A DNA stretch of 25,665 nucleotides from Gastranaerophilus sp045639085 (GTDB taxonomy: Bacteria; Cyanobacteriota; Vampirovibrionia; Gastranaerophilales; Gastranaerophilaceae), in contig JAZUCM010000070.1 in assembly GCA_045639085.1 (NCBI GenBank), positions 1 to 25,665 on the forward strand, in the 5' to 3' direction. The position numbers and the translations under genes were made by a program. A model generated the notes under the pieces. That model ran no database searches, was not told the origin of the DNA, and was given only the letters and a program-made list of their open reading frames with translations. Shown in pieces: positions 14,410-22,274 of the stretch. Position 1 is the first letter of the stretch. Each line of letters starts with the position of its first letter.

Positions 14410-15933
14410 ATGAAACTTGATGAATTAATTGAATATTTAGACTACAAAGACCTCATAAATTTTAAAGATGTTGATATAACAGGGCTTTCCTACAATTCCA
14501 ACACAACCAAAAAAGGCGATATTTTTGTCTGTTTAGTAGGAGAACACACCGATGGCCACGAATTTGCACAAAAAGCCATCGACGCTGGCGCCGTCGCGCT
14601 TTTAGTGGAAAAAGAATTACCAATAAACATTCCACAAGTTCTTGTTTCTACAACCAGACACCGAATCGCAGACATCGCAGACCGTTTTTACTCCAGCCCA
14701 TCAAGAGCAATAAACCTCATCGGAATTACCGGCACAAACGGCAAAACAACGGTCACGCACCTTATCCAAAAAATTCTTGAAGAAAACAAAGAAAAATGCG
14801 CTCTCATCGGAACTTTAGGCTACAAACTTTCTTCCACAAGCGAATACCGCGACGCAAAGCACACAACCCCACAAGCGCCGGAACTTCAAGCAACTTTGAG
14901 AATGATTAAAGATGTCGAAAAAATCGACAACGTTGTTATGGAAGTCAGTTCGCACGCACTGGAGCAAAACCGCGTCGGTGGCTGCCGTTTTAAAGGAGCC
15001 GTACTCACAAACCTGACTCAAGACCACTTAGACTATCACATCACTATGGATAACTATTTTGCAGCCAAAGCGATGCTTTTTCAAAGCCTGGAAAAATCCA
15101 TTTATCCAAACGTCGACAGTATCGACGAGCTCTCACCGTCCGAAATTCCATTTGCAGTAATCAACGCTGATGACACGTACGCAGAAAGATTTCTAAATGC
15201 CACCTCAAACGTTATCCGTAAATTTACTTACGGCGTAAAAAATAATGCCGATTTTACGGCAAAAGATGTTCAATTCTCCTTAAATGGTGCAGAATTCACC
15301 CTTGTGGCTCCAAACGGAGAGTACAAAGTTAGCCTGAATTTAAACGGAATGTTCAGCGTTTACAATGTGTTGGCGTCAATCACCGCAACTTACGCAATGG
15401 GAATTTCTATAGAAACCGCTATTCGTGCGCTAGAAAATGTCCACGGAGTTGCCGGTCGATTTGAAGTTGTAGTCAAAAAACCGCTCGTAATCGTCGACTA
15501 CGCCCACACGCCTGACGGACTCGAAAACGTATTGAAATCAGCACGCGAAATAACCCCAAGCGGCGCAAACCTGATTTGTCTTTTCGGCTGCGGCGGCGAC
15601 AGAGACGCAACAAAACGACCTAAAATGGGCGCAATCGCACAATCTCTTGCCGATAAAATTGTCATCACAAGCGACAACCCACGCTCCGAAGACCCACAAC
15701 AAATCATCACCGATATAATTGCCGGCCTAAAATCCATAAACACCGAAAACGTTATCGTAGAGCAAGATCGCGGCGTTGCAATTTCTCTTCTAAAAACAAT
15801 TGCAAACTCCAACGATGTTGTGGTTATAGCCGGTAAAGGTCACGAAGACTACCAAATTCTTAAAGACAAAACAATCCACTTTGACGACCGCGAAGAAGCT
15901 CGACGCGTTTTTGCCGGCAGCGTAATTGGATAA
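14410..15933 (+). CDS. murE: UDP-N-acetylmuramoyl-tripeptide synthetase
   Basis: Adds the third amino acid to UDP-MurNAc-L-Ala-D-Glu in the cytosol using ATP. The 507-aa product shows GITGTNGKTT (P-loop, about 105-114), TTPQAPEL, EVSSHALEQNR, LTQDHLDYH, VDYAHTPDGLENVL, FGCGGDRDATKRPKMG and D422-N-P-R425 followed by SEDP. The DNPR motif is characteristic of enzymes adding meso-diaminopimelate rather than lysine. CAGGAG lies 7 bases before the ATG. It begins 37 bases after ftsI and is followed 14 bases later by nagA, so the three probably share one transcript. Confidence 0.96.
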   Translation: MKLDELIEYLDYKDLINFKDVDITGLSYNSNTTKKGDIFVCLVGEHTDGHEFAQKAIDAGAVALLVEKELPINIPQVLVSTTRHRIADIADRFYSSPSRAINLIGITGTNGKTTVTHLIQKILEENKEKCALIGTLGYKLSSTSEYRDAKHTTPQAPELQATLRMIKDVEKIDNVVMEVSSHALEQNRVGGCRFKGAVLTNLTQDHLDYHITMDNYFAAKAMLFQSLEKSIYPNVDSIDELSPSEIPFAVINADDTYAERFLNATSNVIRKFTYGVKNNADFTAKDVQFSLNGAEFTLVAPNGEYKVSLNLNGMFSVYNVLASITATYAMGISIETAIRALENVHGVAGRFEVVVKKPLVIVDYAHTPDGLENVLKSAREITPSGANLICLFGCGGDRDATKRPKMGAIAQSLADKIVITSDNPRSEDPQQIITDIIAGLKSINTENVIVEQDRGVAISLLKTIANSNDVVVIAGKGHEDYQILKDKTIHFDDREEARRVFAGSVIG

Positions 15934-15947
15934 ATAAAAGGTAAAAA

Positions 15948-16850
15948 ATGATCAAAACCAAACCACTAATCGAACAACATTTTCACGGCGCGTTCGGCGT
16001 TGATTTCAACACCGCAACGGCCGATGACATTATCGATTTATCGAAAGAAATGTACAAACGAGGCGTTGGCGGAATCTTTCCAACCCTTGTGACAGATACA
16101 TTGGAAAACCTTACAAAACAAATTTCAACAATAAAAAACGCCGCCAAAAGACAAAAAACGGGAATGGCACGAATTTTGGGCGTACATTTGGAAGGAGTTT
16201 TTCTCAACTCCAAGAAAAAAGGGATTCACAACGAAAAACATTTCCTTATGCCGACCGCCGAAAACTTTAAGCAACTAGACGACGAAATCATAAAAATTGT
16301 AACGCTTGCGCCGGAGTTGGATTTAGGACTTATTGACTATCTGCACAAACGCAATATAAAGGTGCAGGCCGGTCACTGCATAAGCGGGGATTTAACAAAG
16401 TGTGACGGAGCAACACACCTTTTTAACGCTATGGGCGAAATTAACCACCGCGAGACAAAAACCTCACTTGTGGCCCTGCTCGACAATAACATCTACACTG
16501 AAATCATCGCGGATGGCTATCATCTTTCAGACGACATTTTGAATCTTATTTTTCGTTCCAAACCAATCGACAAAATACTTTTAATAAGCGATTGTCTTCC
16601 AATAACTGCAAGTAATCAAACACACACCACATTTGCCGACGAAGAAATCTTCTACGACGGCGAAAAAGCCACGTCAAAAAACGGAGTTCTAGCCGGCAGC
16701 ACAAAACTTCTACCCGAAATAATAAAAATCTTGGGTGAAAAAGAACTTTTCACTCCTCAACTCATCGAAAACCCATATAATTATCACCAAATAACAACGG
16801 AAAAATTCATCGAAATCGACGAAAACTATAACATCTCCGAAGTGAAATAA
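15948..16850 (+). CDS. nagA: Short N-acetylglucosamine-6-phosphate deacetylase-like protein
   Basis: NagA removes acetate from GlcNAc-6-phosphate during amino-sugar recycling. Key sites are present: H11-F-H13, HLEGVFL with metal-ligand Glu82, GHCISGD with His143, THLFNAMG with His157, ADGYHLSD, and LISD with catalytic Asp215. At 300 aa it is some 80 residues shorter than typical. It starts directly at the HxH strand, so most of the N-terminal beta-sandwich is absent, and the usual C-terminal GxxADLVV region is missing too. The active site is intact, so it is probably functional or specialised rather than a pseudogene. AAAGGT precedes the ATG. Location after murE links it to wall turnover. Confidence 0.85.
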   Translation: MIKTKPLIEQHFHGAFGVDFNTATADDIIDLSKEMYKRGVGGIFPTLVTDTLENLTKQISTIKNAAKRQKTGMARILGVHLEGVFLNSKKKGIHNEKHFLMPTAENFKQLDDEIIKIVTLAPELDLGLIDYLHKRNIKVQAGHCISGDLTKCDGATHLFNAMGEINHRETKTSLVALLDNNIYTEIIADGYHLSDDILNLIFRSKPIDKILLISDCLPITASNQTHTTFADEEIFYDGEKATSKNGVLAGSTKLLPEIIKILGEKELFTPQLIENPYNYHQITTEKFIEIDENYNISEVK

Positions 16851-16853
16851 TTA

Positions 16854-16908
16854 GATAATATATTATCCAAAACTTGACTTTTTAGGCGAAATCGGTTAAT
16901 ATATTATC
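16854..16908 (+). promoter_or_regulatory. hipBA promoter with paired palindromic operators
   Basis: GATAATATATTATC at 16854-16867 is a perfect 14-bp palindrome. A copy with one mismatch lies at 16895-16908, centre-to-centre 41 bp. Between them, TTGACT (16874-16879) and TAATAT (16897-16902) are spaced by 17 bases, so the second palindrome overlaps the -10. The predicted start is near 16909, next to the hipB ATG at 16910. This fits autorepression by HipB, alone or with HipA. Confidence 0.75.
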
Positions 16909-16909
16909 T

Positions 16910-17194
16910 ATGAACAGTTTCTTTTTCAAACACAAAACTCCACCTGAATTAGCAAAAGAACTTGCACTAAGAATTCAAAAAAAACGAAAAAAGAAAAAAA
17001 TTTCGCAAGTTGAACTTGCCCAAAGATCCGGGGTAAGCCTAGGCTCAATCAAACGATTTGAAACAAAATACGAAATTTCCCTGTTATCATTTATCAAGAT
17101 AGCGGGCGCACTGGACTTGGCTTCAGAACTAGACGACTTGTTCACAAAAAATGAATACCTTTCAATCGAAGAGGTAATAAATGAACGAATTTAG
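16910..17194 (+). CDS. hipB: HipB-like antitoxin (XRE helix-turn-helix)
   Basis: The 94-aa product has a Cro/C1-type helix-turn-helix at about 18-70 (LRIQKKRKKKKISQVELAQRSGVSLGSIKRFETKYEISLLSFIKIAGAL), preceded by a short Phe/Lys-rich start. HipB binds its own operators and neutralises HipA. Its stop lies 11 bases inside hipA (14-base overlap), the usual arrangement. There is no ribosome site before the ATG; the palindromic operator abuts it, so the mRNA is probably leaderless. Confidence 0.88.
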   Translation: MNSFFFKHKTPPELAKELALRIQKKRKKKKISQVELAQRSGVSLGSIKRFETKYEISLLSFIKIAGALDLASELDDLFTKNEYLSIEEVINERI

Positions 17195-18284
17195 GAATTT
17201 AAAAGTTTATTATAACGACATTTTGGTGGGCCAATTAGCTAAAACACCAACCGACCTCATCGCATTTGAATACGACAACGAATGGATTAACTCAGGTTTT
17301 AGCATTTCGCCATTTAGCTTGCCGCTGAAAAAAAATGTTTTTGTTCCAAAACCTGATCCCTTTGACGGTTTATTCGGAGTTTTTAATGACAGCTTACCTG
17401 ACGGTTGGGGTAGATTACTCGTAGATAGGTTTCTGTTGAAAAATGGAGTCAATCCGCACGAATTTGACGCAATAAACCGTCTTGCCGTCGTGCAAAACGC
17501 AGGCATGGGAGCCTTAACGTACAAACCAACACACGACTTCAAAGAAACAGGTTCTCATCTCGAACTTGATGAACTATCACACGAATGCGCGAAAATATTG
17601 GCCTCAGAATACTCAGAAGAGTTGGACGAACTTTTTAAACTTGGAGGCTCTTCCGGCGGAGCAAGACCCAAAATTCTTACAAAAATAAACAACGAAGACT
17701 GGATTATAAAATTTCCTTCATCGTACGACCCTAAAAATATTGGCGAAAAAGAATATCAATATTCAATTTGCGCAAAAGAATGCGGAATAACAATGCAGAA
17801 AACAAAGCTTTTCCCATCAAAAATCTGTTCCGGATATTTTGGAGTAAAACGTTTTGACAGAACTGATAAAAAACGTATACACATGGTCTCAGCAAGCGGT
17901 CTACTGGAAACCTCACACCGAGTACCAAACCTAGATTATAATATTTTGATGAAATTGACATACGAAATCACAAAAAACTATAAGGATATAGAAGATCTAT
18001 ATCGCCTAATGTGTTTTAACGTCTTCGCTCATAACCGAGATGATCATTCTAAAAACTTTTCATACATTTACGACGATGCAAAAAACGAATGGCACTTATC
18101 CCCGGCATACGATTTAACCTACAGCAATTCATTCAACGGCGAACACGCAACAACAATAAACGGAGAAGGCAAAAATCCCGACACTGAACATCTTCTGGCA
18201 GTTGCCCAAAACGCTGGCATAAAAACATCTATTGCCAAAGACATCGCAATGGAAATCAAATCCAAAACCCAAAAGTTGTTCTAG
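17181..18284 (+). CDS. hipA: HipA-like serine/threonine kinase toxin
   Basis: HipA-family kinases phosphorylate targets such as glutamyl-tRNA synthetase, halting growth. The 367-aa product shows the N-terminal subdomain with FGVFNDSLPDGWGRLL (65-80), the Ser/Gly-rich loop GGSSGGARPK (155-164), FAHNRDDHSKN with catalytic Asp287 and Asn292, and SPAYD with metal-binding Asp311. Catalytic residues are intact. It is shorter than the 440 aa of E. coli HipA but typical of compact relatives. GAGGT lies 6 bases before the ATG, within hipB. Its stop is three bases from the stop of convergent pilin D. Confidence 0.92.
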   Translation: MNEFRNLKVYYNDILVGQLAKTPTDLIAFEYDNEWINSGFSISPFSLPLKKNVFVPKPDPFDGLFGVFNDSLPDGWGRLLVDRFLLKNGVNPHEFDAINRLAVVQNAGMGALTYKPTHDFKETGSHLELDELSHECAKILASEYSEELDELFKLGGSSGGARPKILTKINNEDWIIKFPSSYDPKNIGEKEYQYSICAKECGITMQKTKLFPSKICSGYFGVKRFDRTDKKRIHMVSASGLLETSHRVPNLDYNILMKLTYEITKNYKDIEDLYRLMCFNVFAHNRDDHSKNFSYIYDDAKNEWHLSPAYDLTYSNSFNGEHATTINGEGKNPDTEHLLAVAQNAGIKTSIAKDIAMEIKSKTQKLF

Positions 18285-18287
18285 TCG

Positions 18288-19256
18288 TTAACCACCAGTC
18301 GGAGTCACGACCTGATTAGAACGAGCGTTGTGGAATATTGATTTTGCCGCCCAAGACGCCGGTTTAACATTTTGCCCATAAAATAATACCGGGTAAATAT
18401 CCGTAACATCACGTGATTTTACGGTACAAAGAGCTTTCAACACCCCAGGGCGCGCATTCCGACCGTAAGTTGTAATGAAACTGTCTTGTCCCTCAGAACA
18501 TGCAACTTGACGATTCGGACCTTCCGGGCCGTTTATATCAATATAACCGTAGCAAGGGTTTGTTTCCAAGCAATAAGCCTGTGCCGGGTCGTAAGTAAAC
18601 ACCATTCCGTCATCAAGCATAAACATACGGCCTTGGTTTATACCGCCGTTTTCAAGTGTTCTGCCTTCGCAAAGTGAAGTTAATGTGCCGGAACCCTGAA
18701 CCGCACTGGAACTCCAGTATTCACGCGCTAAAAAGTCAGGTTTAATCGTCGCGATAACATCATCTTCATTCTTAATTTTTACCGTAACAGACTCGACTGT
18801 CGGTCTACTGGCACACGCCAAAGTCGAATCAGACGGATAAACCGCATAATTATGCAACTCATGGCTGGATCTCATATTCAAATGGTCTTGCCAAATGTGA
18901 AACAAGGAATGTGTTTCGCGGTGCAAGTCCGAAAATCTTTTTTCTGAGCCAGACAAGCTCATCGTGTTAGAACCAATTATTGCCCCATCATCAGCGCCGC
19001 CAGGGGTAGTACTGACAGACGTAGGAGTGACAGCATCTTCGCCATAAAATCCAAATGTCGTGCTATAATCATAATTGTTAAGCGCATAGTTTGCAGTTGC
19101 TGCGCGAGCCAAACTATTAATACCCTTAGTAAAGGCAACTCTACGCTGCCTTGCAGTAGCTCCAGCCTGAAAAGCCGGGATCACAATGACAGATACGACG
19201 CCGACTATTGCCATCGCGATTAAAACTTCTGCTAGTGTGAACCCTCGTTTTTTCAT
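18288..19256 (-). CDS. Type IV pilin-like protein D
   Basis: The 322-aa product has a 5-residue leader MKKRG, then G|FTLAEVLIAMAIVGVVSVIVIPAF with Phe +1 and Glu +5, a standard prepilin start. The globular part shares with pilin E the segments CEGRTLENGGINQGRMFMLDDGMVFTYDPAQAYC, NPCYGYIDINGPEGPNR, FITTYGRNARPGVLKALC and DVTDIYPVLFYGQNVKPAS. Several Cys are conserved and may form disulfides after export. GAGG lies 9 bases before the ATG. It follows pilin E after 72 bases containing a terminator, so its expression may depend on read-through. Confidence 0.85.
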   Translation of the reverse strand: MKKRGFTLAEVLIAMAIVGVVSVIVIPAFQAGATARQRRVAFTKGINSLARAATANYALNNYDYSTTFGFYGEDAVTPTSVSTTPGGADDGAIIGSNTMSLSGSEKRFSDLHRETHSLFHIWQDHLNMRSSHELHNYAVYPSDSTLACASRPTVESVTVKIKNEDDVIATIKPDFLAREYWSSSAVQGSGTLTSLCEGRTLENGGINQGRMFMLDDGMVFTYDPAQAYCLETNPCYGYIDINGPEGPNRQVACSEGQDSFITTYGRNARPGVLKALCTVKSRDVTDIYPVLFYGQNVKPASWAAKSIFHNARSNQVVTPTGG

Positions 19257-19274
19257 TTTTTACTACCTCTTTTT

Positions 19275-19304
19275 TAAGAAAAAGGCAAGAGATAACTCTT
19301 GCCC
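19275..19304 (-). terminator. Intercistronic terminator between pilins E and D
   Basis: A perfect 8-bp stem GGCAAGAG (19284-19291) / CTCTTGCC (19296-19303) with a 4-base loop is followed on the minus strand by TTTTTCTTAAAAAA. It lies 25 bases after the pilin E stop and just before the pilin D ribosome site, so it could reduce rather than abolish expression of D. Confidence 0.85.
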
Positions 19305-19328
19305 TTTTCGGATTTCGAATTGTTAATA

Positions 19329-20369
19329 CTATGAACCTGGTGTTGCAGGAGCTTCGCCAACTGCATCAGTTTGGTTAGATTTTTTAGAGTAAAGAACTGA
19401 TTTAGCAGCCAATGATGCAGGTTTTACAGTTGAACCATAGAACAATACAGGGAAGATATCCGTAATATCTTTAGATTCAACAGTACAGTCAGCTAGCAAC
19501 ATACCAGCGTTAGCGTTTCTGCCGTAAGTGCTGATCCAAGCGTCTTTGTTAGCTTTACCGCCATCAACCTCATCAGAACAAGAGATTACACGGTTAGGGC
19601 CGGTAGGGCCGTTTACGTCTAAGTAACCATAGCAAGGGTTAGATTCTGAACAGTATGCTTGAGCACCGTCATAAGTGAATGTCATACCGTCTTCCAATTG
19701 GAACAAACGACCGTGGTTGAAACCACCAGCTTCAATTGTTCTACCGTTACAAAGGTTAGCCAAACCGCCAGCACCTTGAACGTTTGATGCACCTTCACCT
19801 GTAACAGCGCCAGGACGTGCTTCCAAGTTAGCAGGGTGAACACTATTAGTAATATCAGTACCAGGTACGTTAAAGTTAATAGCTTCATTTTCAGCATTAC
19901 CAGCACAGCTCAATAGGGCATCAGCAGGCATTACAGCATAGTTAGCAACTTCAGCTGAGTTTTTCATGTTCAAGTTGTTTTGGAACAAGTGGAACAATGA
20001 TGGAGTATCAGGGTGAATATCACTTGTTGTTGCTTGGTTAGCATCTGAAACAGTGTTAAAACCAATCAATGCACGACCAGCTGCAATTTCAGCAGGAGTA
20101 GCACCAGCACCAACGTTAGTTGTAGTATCATCATACTGAGCAGTAGGATCACCTACATAACCGTTAGTACCTGCAAAGTCATAGCCTTCTGTAGCGTAGT
20201 TAGCAGAAGCAGCTTGAGTCAAAACTGTGATACCTTTTTTGAAACCAGTTCTAAATTGAGCACCAGCTGTGTTTGCCATAAATGTTGGGATTGTCATCGC
20301 AGCAACTACACCAATAATTGCCAACGCGATCAAAACTTCCGCTAAAGTAAACGCGAATCTTTTTGTCAT
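19329..20369 (-). CDS. Type IV pilin-like protein E, probably the major one
   Basis: The 346-aa product has leader MTKRFA, then A|FTLAEVLIALAIIGVVAAMTIPTFM, followed by an Ala/Gly/Asn/Thr-rich globular domain. Shared with pilin D are CNGRTIEAGGFNHGRLFQLEDGMTFTYDGAQAYC, NPCYGYLDVNGPTGPNR and DITDIFPVLFYGSTVKPAS. It ends in an Ala/Pro/Gly-rich tail. GAGG precedes the ATG, the upstream promoter is strong, and codons favour GCT/GGT-type highly expressed choices as in pckA. Together with the downstream terminator this suggests an abundant structural pilin. Confidence 0.87.
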   Translation of the reverse strand: MTKRFAFTLAEVLIALAIIGVVAAMTIPTFMANTAGAQFRTGFKKGITVLTQAASANYATEGYDFAGTNGYVGDPTAQYDDTTTNVGAGATPAEIAAGRALIGFNTVSDANQATTSDIHPDTPSLFHLFQNNLNMKNSAEVANYAVMPADALLSCAGNAENEAINFNVPGTDITNSVHPANLEARPGAVTGEGASNVQGAGGLANLCNGRTIEAGGFNHGRLFQLEDGMTFTYDGAQAYCSESNPCYGYLDVNGPTGPNRVISCSDEVDGGKANKDAWISTYGRNANAGMLLADCTVESKDITDIFPVLFYGSTVKPASLAAKSVLYSKKSNQTDAVGEAPATPGS

Positions 20370-20399
20370 TTCTAATACCTCGTCTTTCTTTTACAAACT

Positions 20400-20492
20400 A
20401 TTATATGTTAACCAACCATATAATATACAAACTATTCTTATCGACAGATTGCCGATATCTGTACTATAACACAATGTAACTATTTTTGTCAA
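20400..20492 (-). promoter_or_regulatory. Pilin E promoter and structured leader
   Basis: On the minus strand TTGACA (20487-20492) and TATAGT (20463-20468) are spaced by 18 bases. The predicted start near 20456 gives a leader of about 87 bases. The leader holds a perfect 8-bp inverted repeat ATTATATG / CATATAAT (20400-20424) and a repeated acaaactatt (20393-20402, 20427-20436). A further pair, ACAGAT / ATCTGT (20444-20462), spans the start point. In the adjoining stretch 20521-20696 I see no gene or clear signal. Confidence 0.6.
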
Positions 20493-20696
20493 TACTTTGT
20501 AAACTTATATAACAAAATCTAATCCCTGAGAACCTACCCAAAAGTATTAGTTGAGCCCGTAATGCCAATATTCTCGCGCCATTCCAGGTGTATAAACTTT
20601 TGTAAACTTTTTCAAAAATCTAATACAAATGGATGAGATTGCAAACAAATTTTCATAAAATTACCGCCCTGCACTGAAAATTTTCCCATGCCCCAC

Positions 20697-20725
20697 TTGA
20701 CAACTGACAGGTTACAGGTTACAAT
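20697..20725 (+). promoter_or_regulatory. higBA promoter with tandem 7-bp repeats
   Basis: TTGACA (20697-20702) and TACAAT (20720-20725) are exactly 17 bases apart. The spacer contains the tandem caggtta-caggtta, a candidate operator for HigA. Predicted start is at 20732, the A of the higB ATG. Confidence 0.7.
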
Positions 20726-20731
20726 ATAAAT

Positions 20732-21010
20732 ATGATAAAGTCATTCAAGCACAAAGGCCTGGAAAACTTCTTCCTCAACGGTTCAACCAAAGGAATTCAG
20801 GCGATACACGGTAAAAAAATAAGACGTATATTGCTTACTCTAAATGCACTGCCGTCACTAAGCGCTCTTGAAGTTTACAAATTACACCCCCTAAAAGGAG
20901 ATCTAAAAGGGCAGTGGGCCGTTACCGTGCAAGCCAATTGGCGAATAACGTTTGAATATAACGAAGAAACAAATGACGTATATATTGTTGATTACCAAGA
21001 TTATCACTAA
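20732..21010 (+). CDS. higB: HigB toxin (RelE/ParE-like mRNA interferase)
   Basis: The 92-aa product matches the HigB/plasmid-killer family along its length: IKSFKHKGLENFFLNGSTKGI, KIRRILLTLNAL, YKLHPLKGDLKGQWAVTVQANWRITF, and the family ending DVYIVDYQDYH. HigB toxins cut mRNA on the ribosome. Toxin precedes antitoxin, as usual for hig. No ribosome site is visible before the ATG and the promoter would start transcription at it. A low-efficiency leaderless start could keep toxin below antitoxin. Confidence 0.94.
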   Translation: MIKSFKHKGLENFFLNGSTKGIQAIHGKKIRRILLTLNALPSLSALEVYKLHPLKGDLKGQWAVTVQANWRITFEYNEETNDVYIVDYQDYH

Positions 21011-21022
21011 AAGGAGTATCCT

Positions 21023-21307
21023 ATGGAAATGTACAACCCTTGCCACCCGGGCGAAATACTTAGAGAAGACTATCTACCCGAATACAATCTTTCAGTATCA
21101 GCTTTCGCGCTAAAAATTGGCGTATCCAGAAATACTGCATCGGAATTGATTAATGAACACAGTGGTATCAGTGCAGAAATGGCATTAAAGCTCGAAAAAG
21201 CATTCAAAGTACCGGCAAAATTCTGGATTGACATTCAGTGCCAATACGATCTTTGGCAAGCGCGCCAGAGGGTTAACCTCGATAACGTCGAAGTTATTGC
21301 GCTATAG
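21023..21307 (+). CDS. higA: HigA antitoxin (XRE family)
   Basis: The 94-aa product shows the HigA/VapI pattern: NPCHPGEILREDYLPEYNLSVSAFALKIGVSRNTASELINEHSGISAEMALKLEKAFKVPAKFWIDIQCQYDLWQAR. It neutralises HigB and represses the operon through its helix-turn-helix (about 25-60). AAAAGGAG lies 7 bases before the ATG, in strong contrast to higB, 12 bases upstream. Its 3' end overlaps the convergent dus gene by 14 bases. Confidence 0.95.
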   Translation: MEMYNPCHPGEILREDYLPEYNLSVSAFALKIGVSRNTASELINEHSGISAEMALKLEKAFKVPAKFWIDIQCQYDLWQARQRVNLDNVEVIAL

Positions 21308-22274
21308 TTTGTCCCCGCAAACTCTTTAACGTGTCAATAATCACTTGCGGATTATCTTCCAGCACAATTGCCCCGCGAATTTTTGCTGCATTTTTTACCC
21401 CAGAAATATAATAAGGGAAAAATTTTCGCATAAATTTTACGCCCATATCCACGCCGCGAAAGTCAATTTCCATGTTCAGATGATGGATAAGGATGTCGAT
21501 TTTTTCGCCTAGCGTCGGAGCGGGAAGCTTTTCGCCGGTTTGCAAATAATGTTCCACCCGATGAATAAGCGTTGGATCACCCAGAACCCCACGTCCGATA
21601 GCAACACCGTCAGCGCCACTTTCCTCAAGACACTGTATTGCCGAATCAATGGAAACGACGTCTCCATTGGCAAAAACCGGGATATCGACATTTTCTTTGA
21701 GTCGGCGGATGCTTTTCCAATCAGCATGCCCGCTATACATCTGTGCGCGCGTCCTGCCGTGAATAGTAATAAAATCGGCGCCCGCCTCTTGCATCATCTG
21801 TCCAAATTCAACAAAATTCATCTCGTTAGCAGTAAATCCGAGTCGAAATTTAACACTAACCGGCTTTTCTGTTCCATCTTTTGCTGCTCGTACCAAGTCT
21901 TGAGCAAGCTCGGGTGTGCGCATAAGCGCACTGCCATCGTTTCCGCCAACAACTTTTTTGACGGGACAACCCATATTAATATCAAAAATATCGCAAAGCG
22001 GCGTAAGAATTTGTGCGGATTTCTTTACCAAATCCGGCTTATGCCCACTCACCTGAAACGCTATCGGATGGTGATTTTCGCGCAAATCCGTCATATCCGT
22101 TTCGCGATTTTTCTGATTCAAAAGCTCAGAACTTATCATCTCGGTGGTAATCAGACAACTTTTTGAATACTCACGAACCAAATCGCGCAGCACCAAATCC
22201 GTCACACCCGCCATCGGCGCAAGTGAAACACGGCTTGATATTAACGTTTTCAAAACTTCCTGCCTATTGGACAC
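21294..22274 (-). CDS. dus: tRNA-dihydrouridine synthase (DusB-like)
   Basis: An FMN enzyme that reduces uridine to dihydrouridine in the tRNA D-loop or nearby sites. The 326-aa product is of normal length and shows LAPMAGVTD (18-26), FDINMGCPVKKV with catalytic Cys103, VSVKFRLGF, ADFITIHGRTRAQMYSG and VFANGDVVS. It also has DGVAIGRGVLGDP, part of the phosphate-binding FMN site. It starts with GTG (22274), with AAGGA about 8 bases upstream, overlapping the last 11 bases of the TPR gene, so it is probably translated from the same transcript. The exact subfamily (A, B or C) is inferred from overall look only. Confidence 0.93.
   Translation of the reverse strand: MSNRQEVLKTLISSRVSLAPMAGVTDLVLRDLVREYSKSCLITTEMISSELLNQKNRETDMTDLRENHHPIAFQVSGHKPDLVKKSAQILTPLCDIFDINMGCPVKKVVGGNDGSALMRTPELAQDLVRAAKDGTEKPVSVKFRLGFTANEMNFVEFGQMMQEAGADFITIHGRTRAQMYSGHADWKSIRRLKENVDIPVFANGDVVSIDSAIQCLEESGADGVAIGRGVLGDPTLIHRVEHYLQTGEKLPAPTLGEKIDILIHHLNMEIDFRGVDMGVKFMRKFFPYYISGVKNAAKIRGAIVLEDNPQVIIDTLKSLRGQTIAQ

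Noticed and set aside
21540..22166. A 208-residue plus-strand open frame opposite dus
   Set aside because: It is a shadow of the well-conserved dus gene, without start signals or a recognisable protein pattern.
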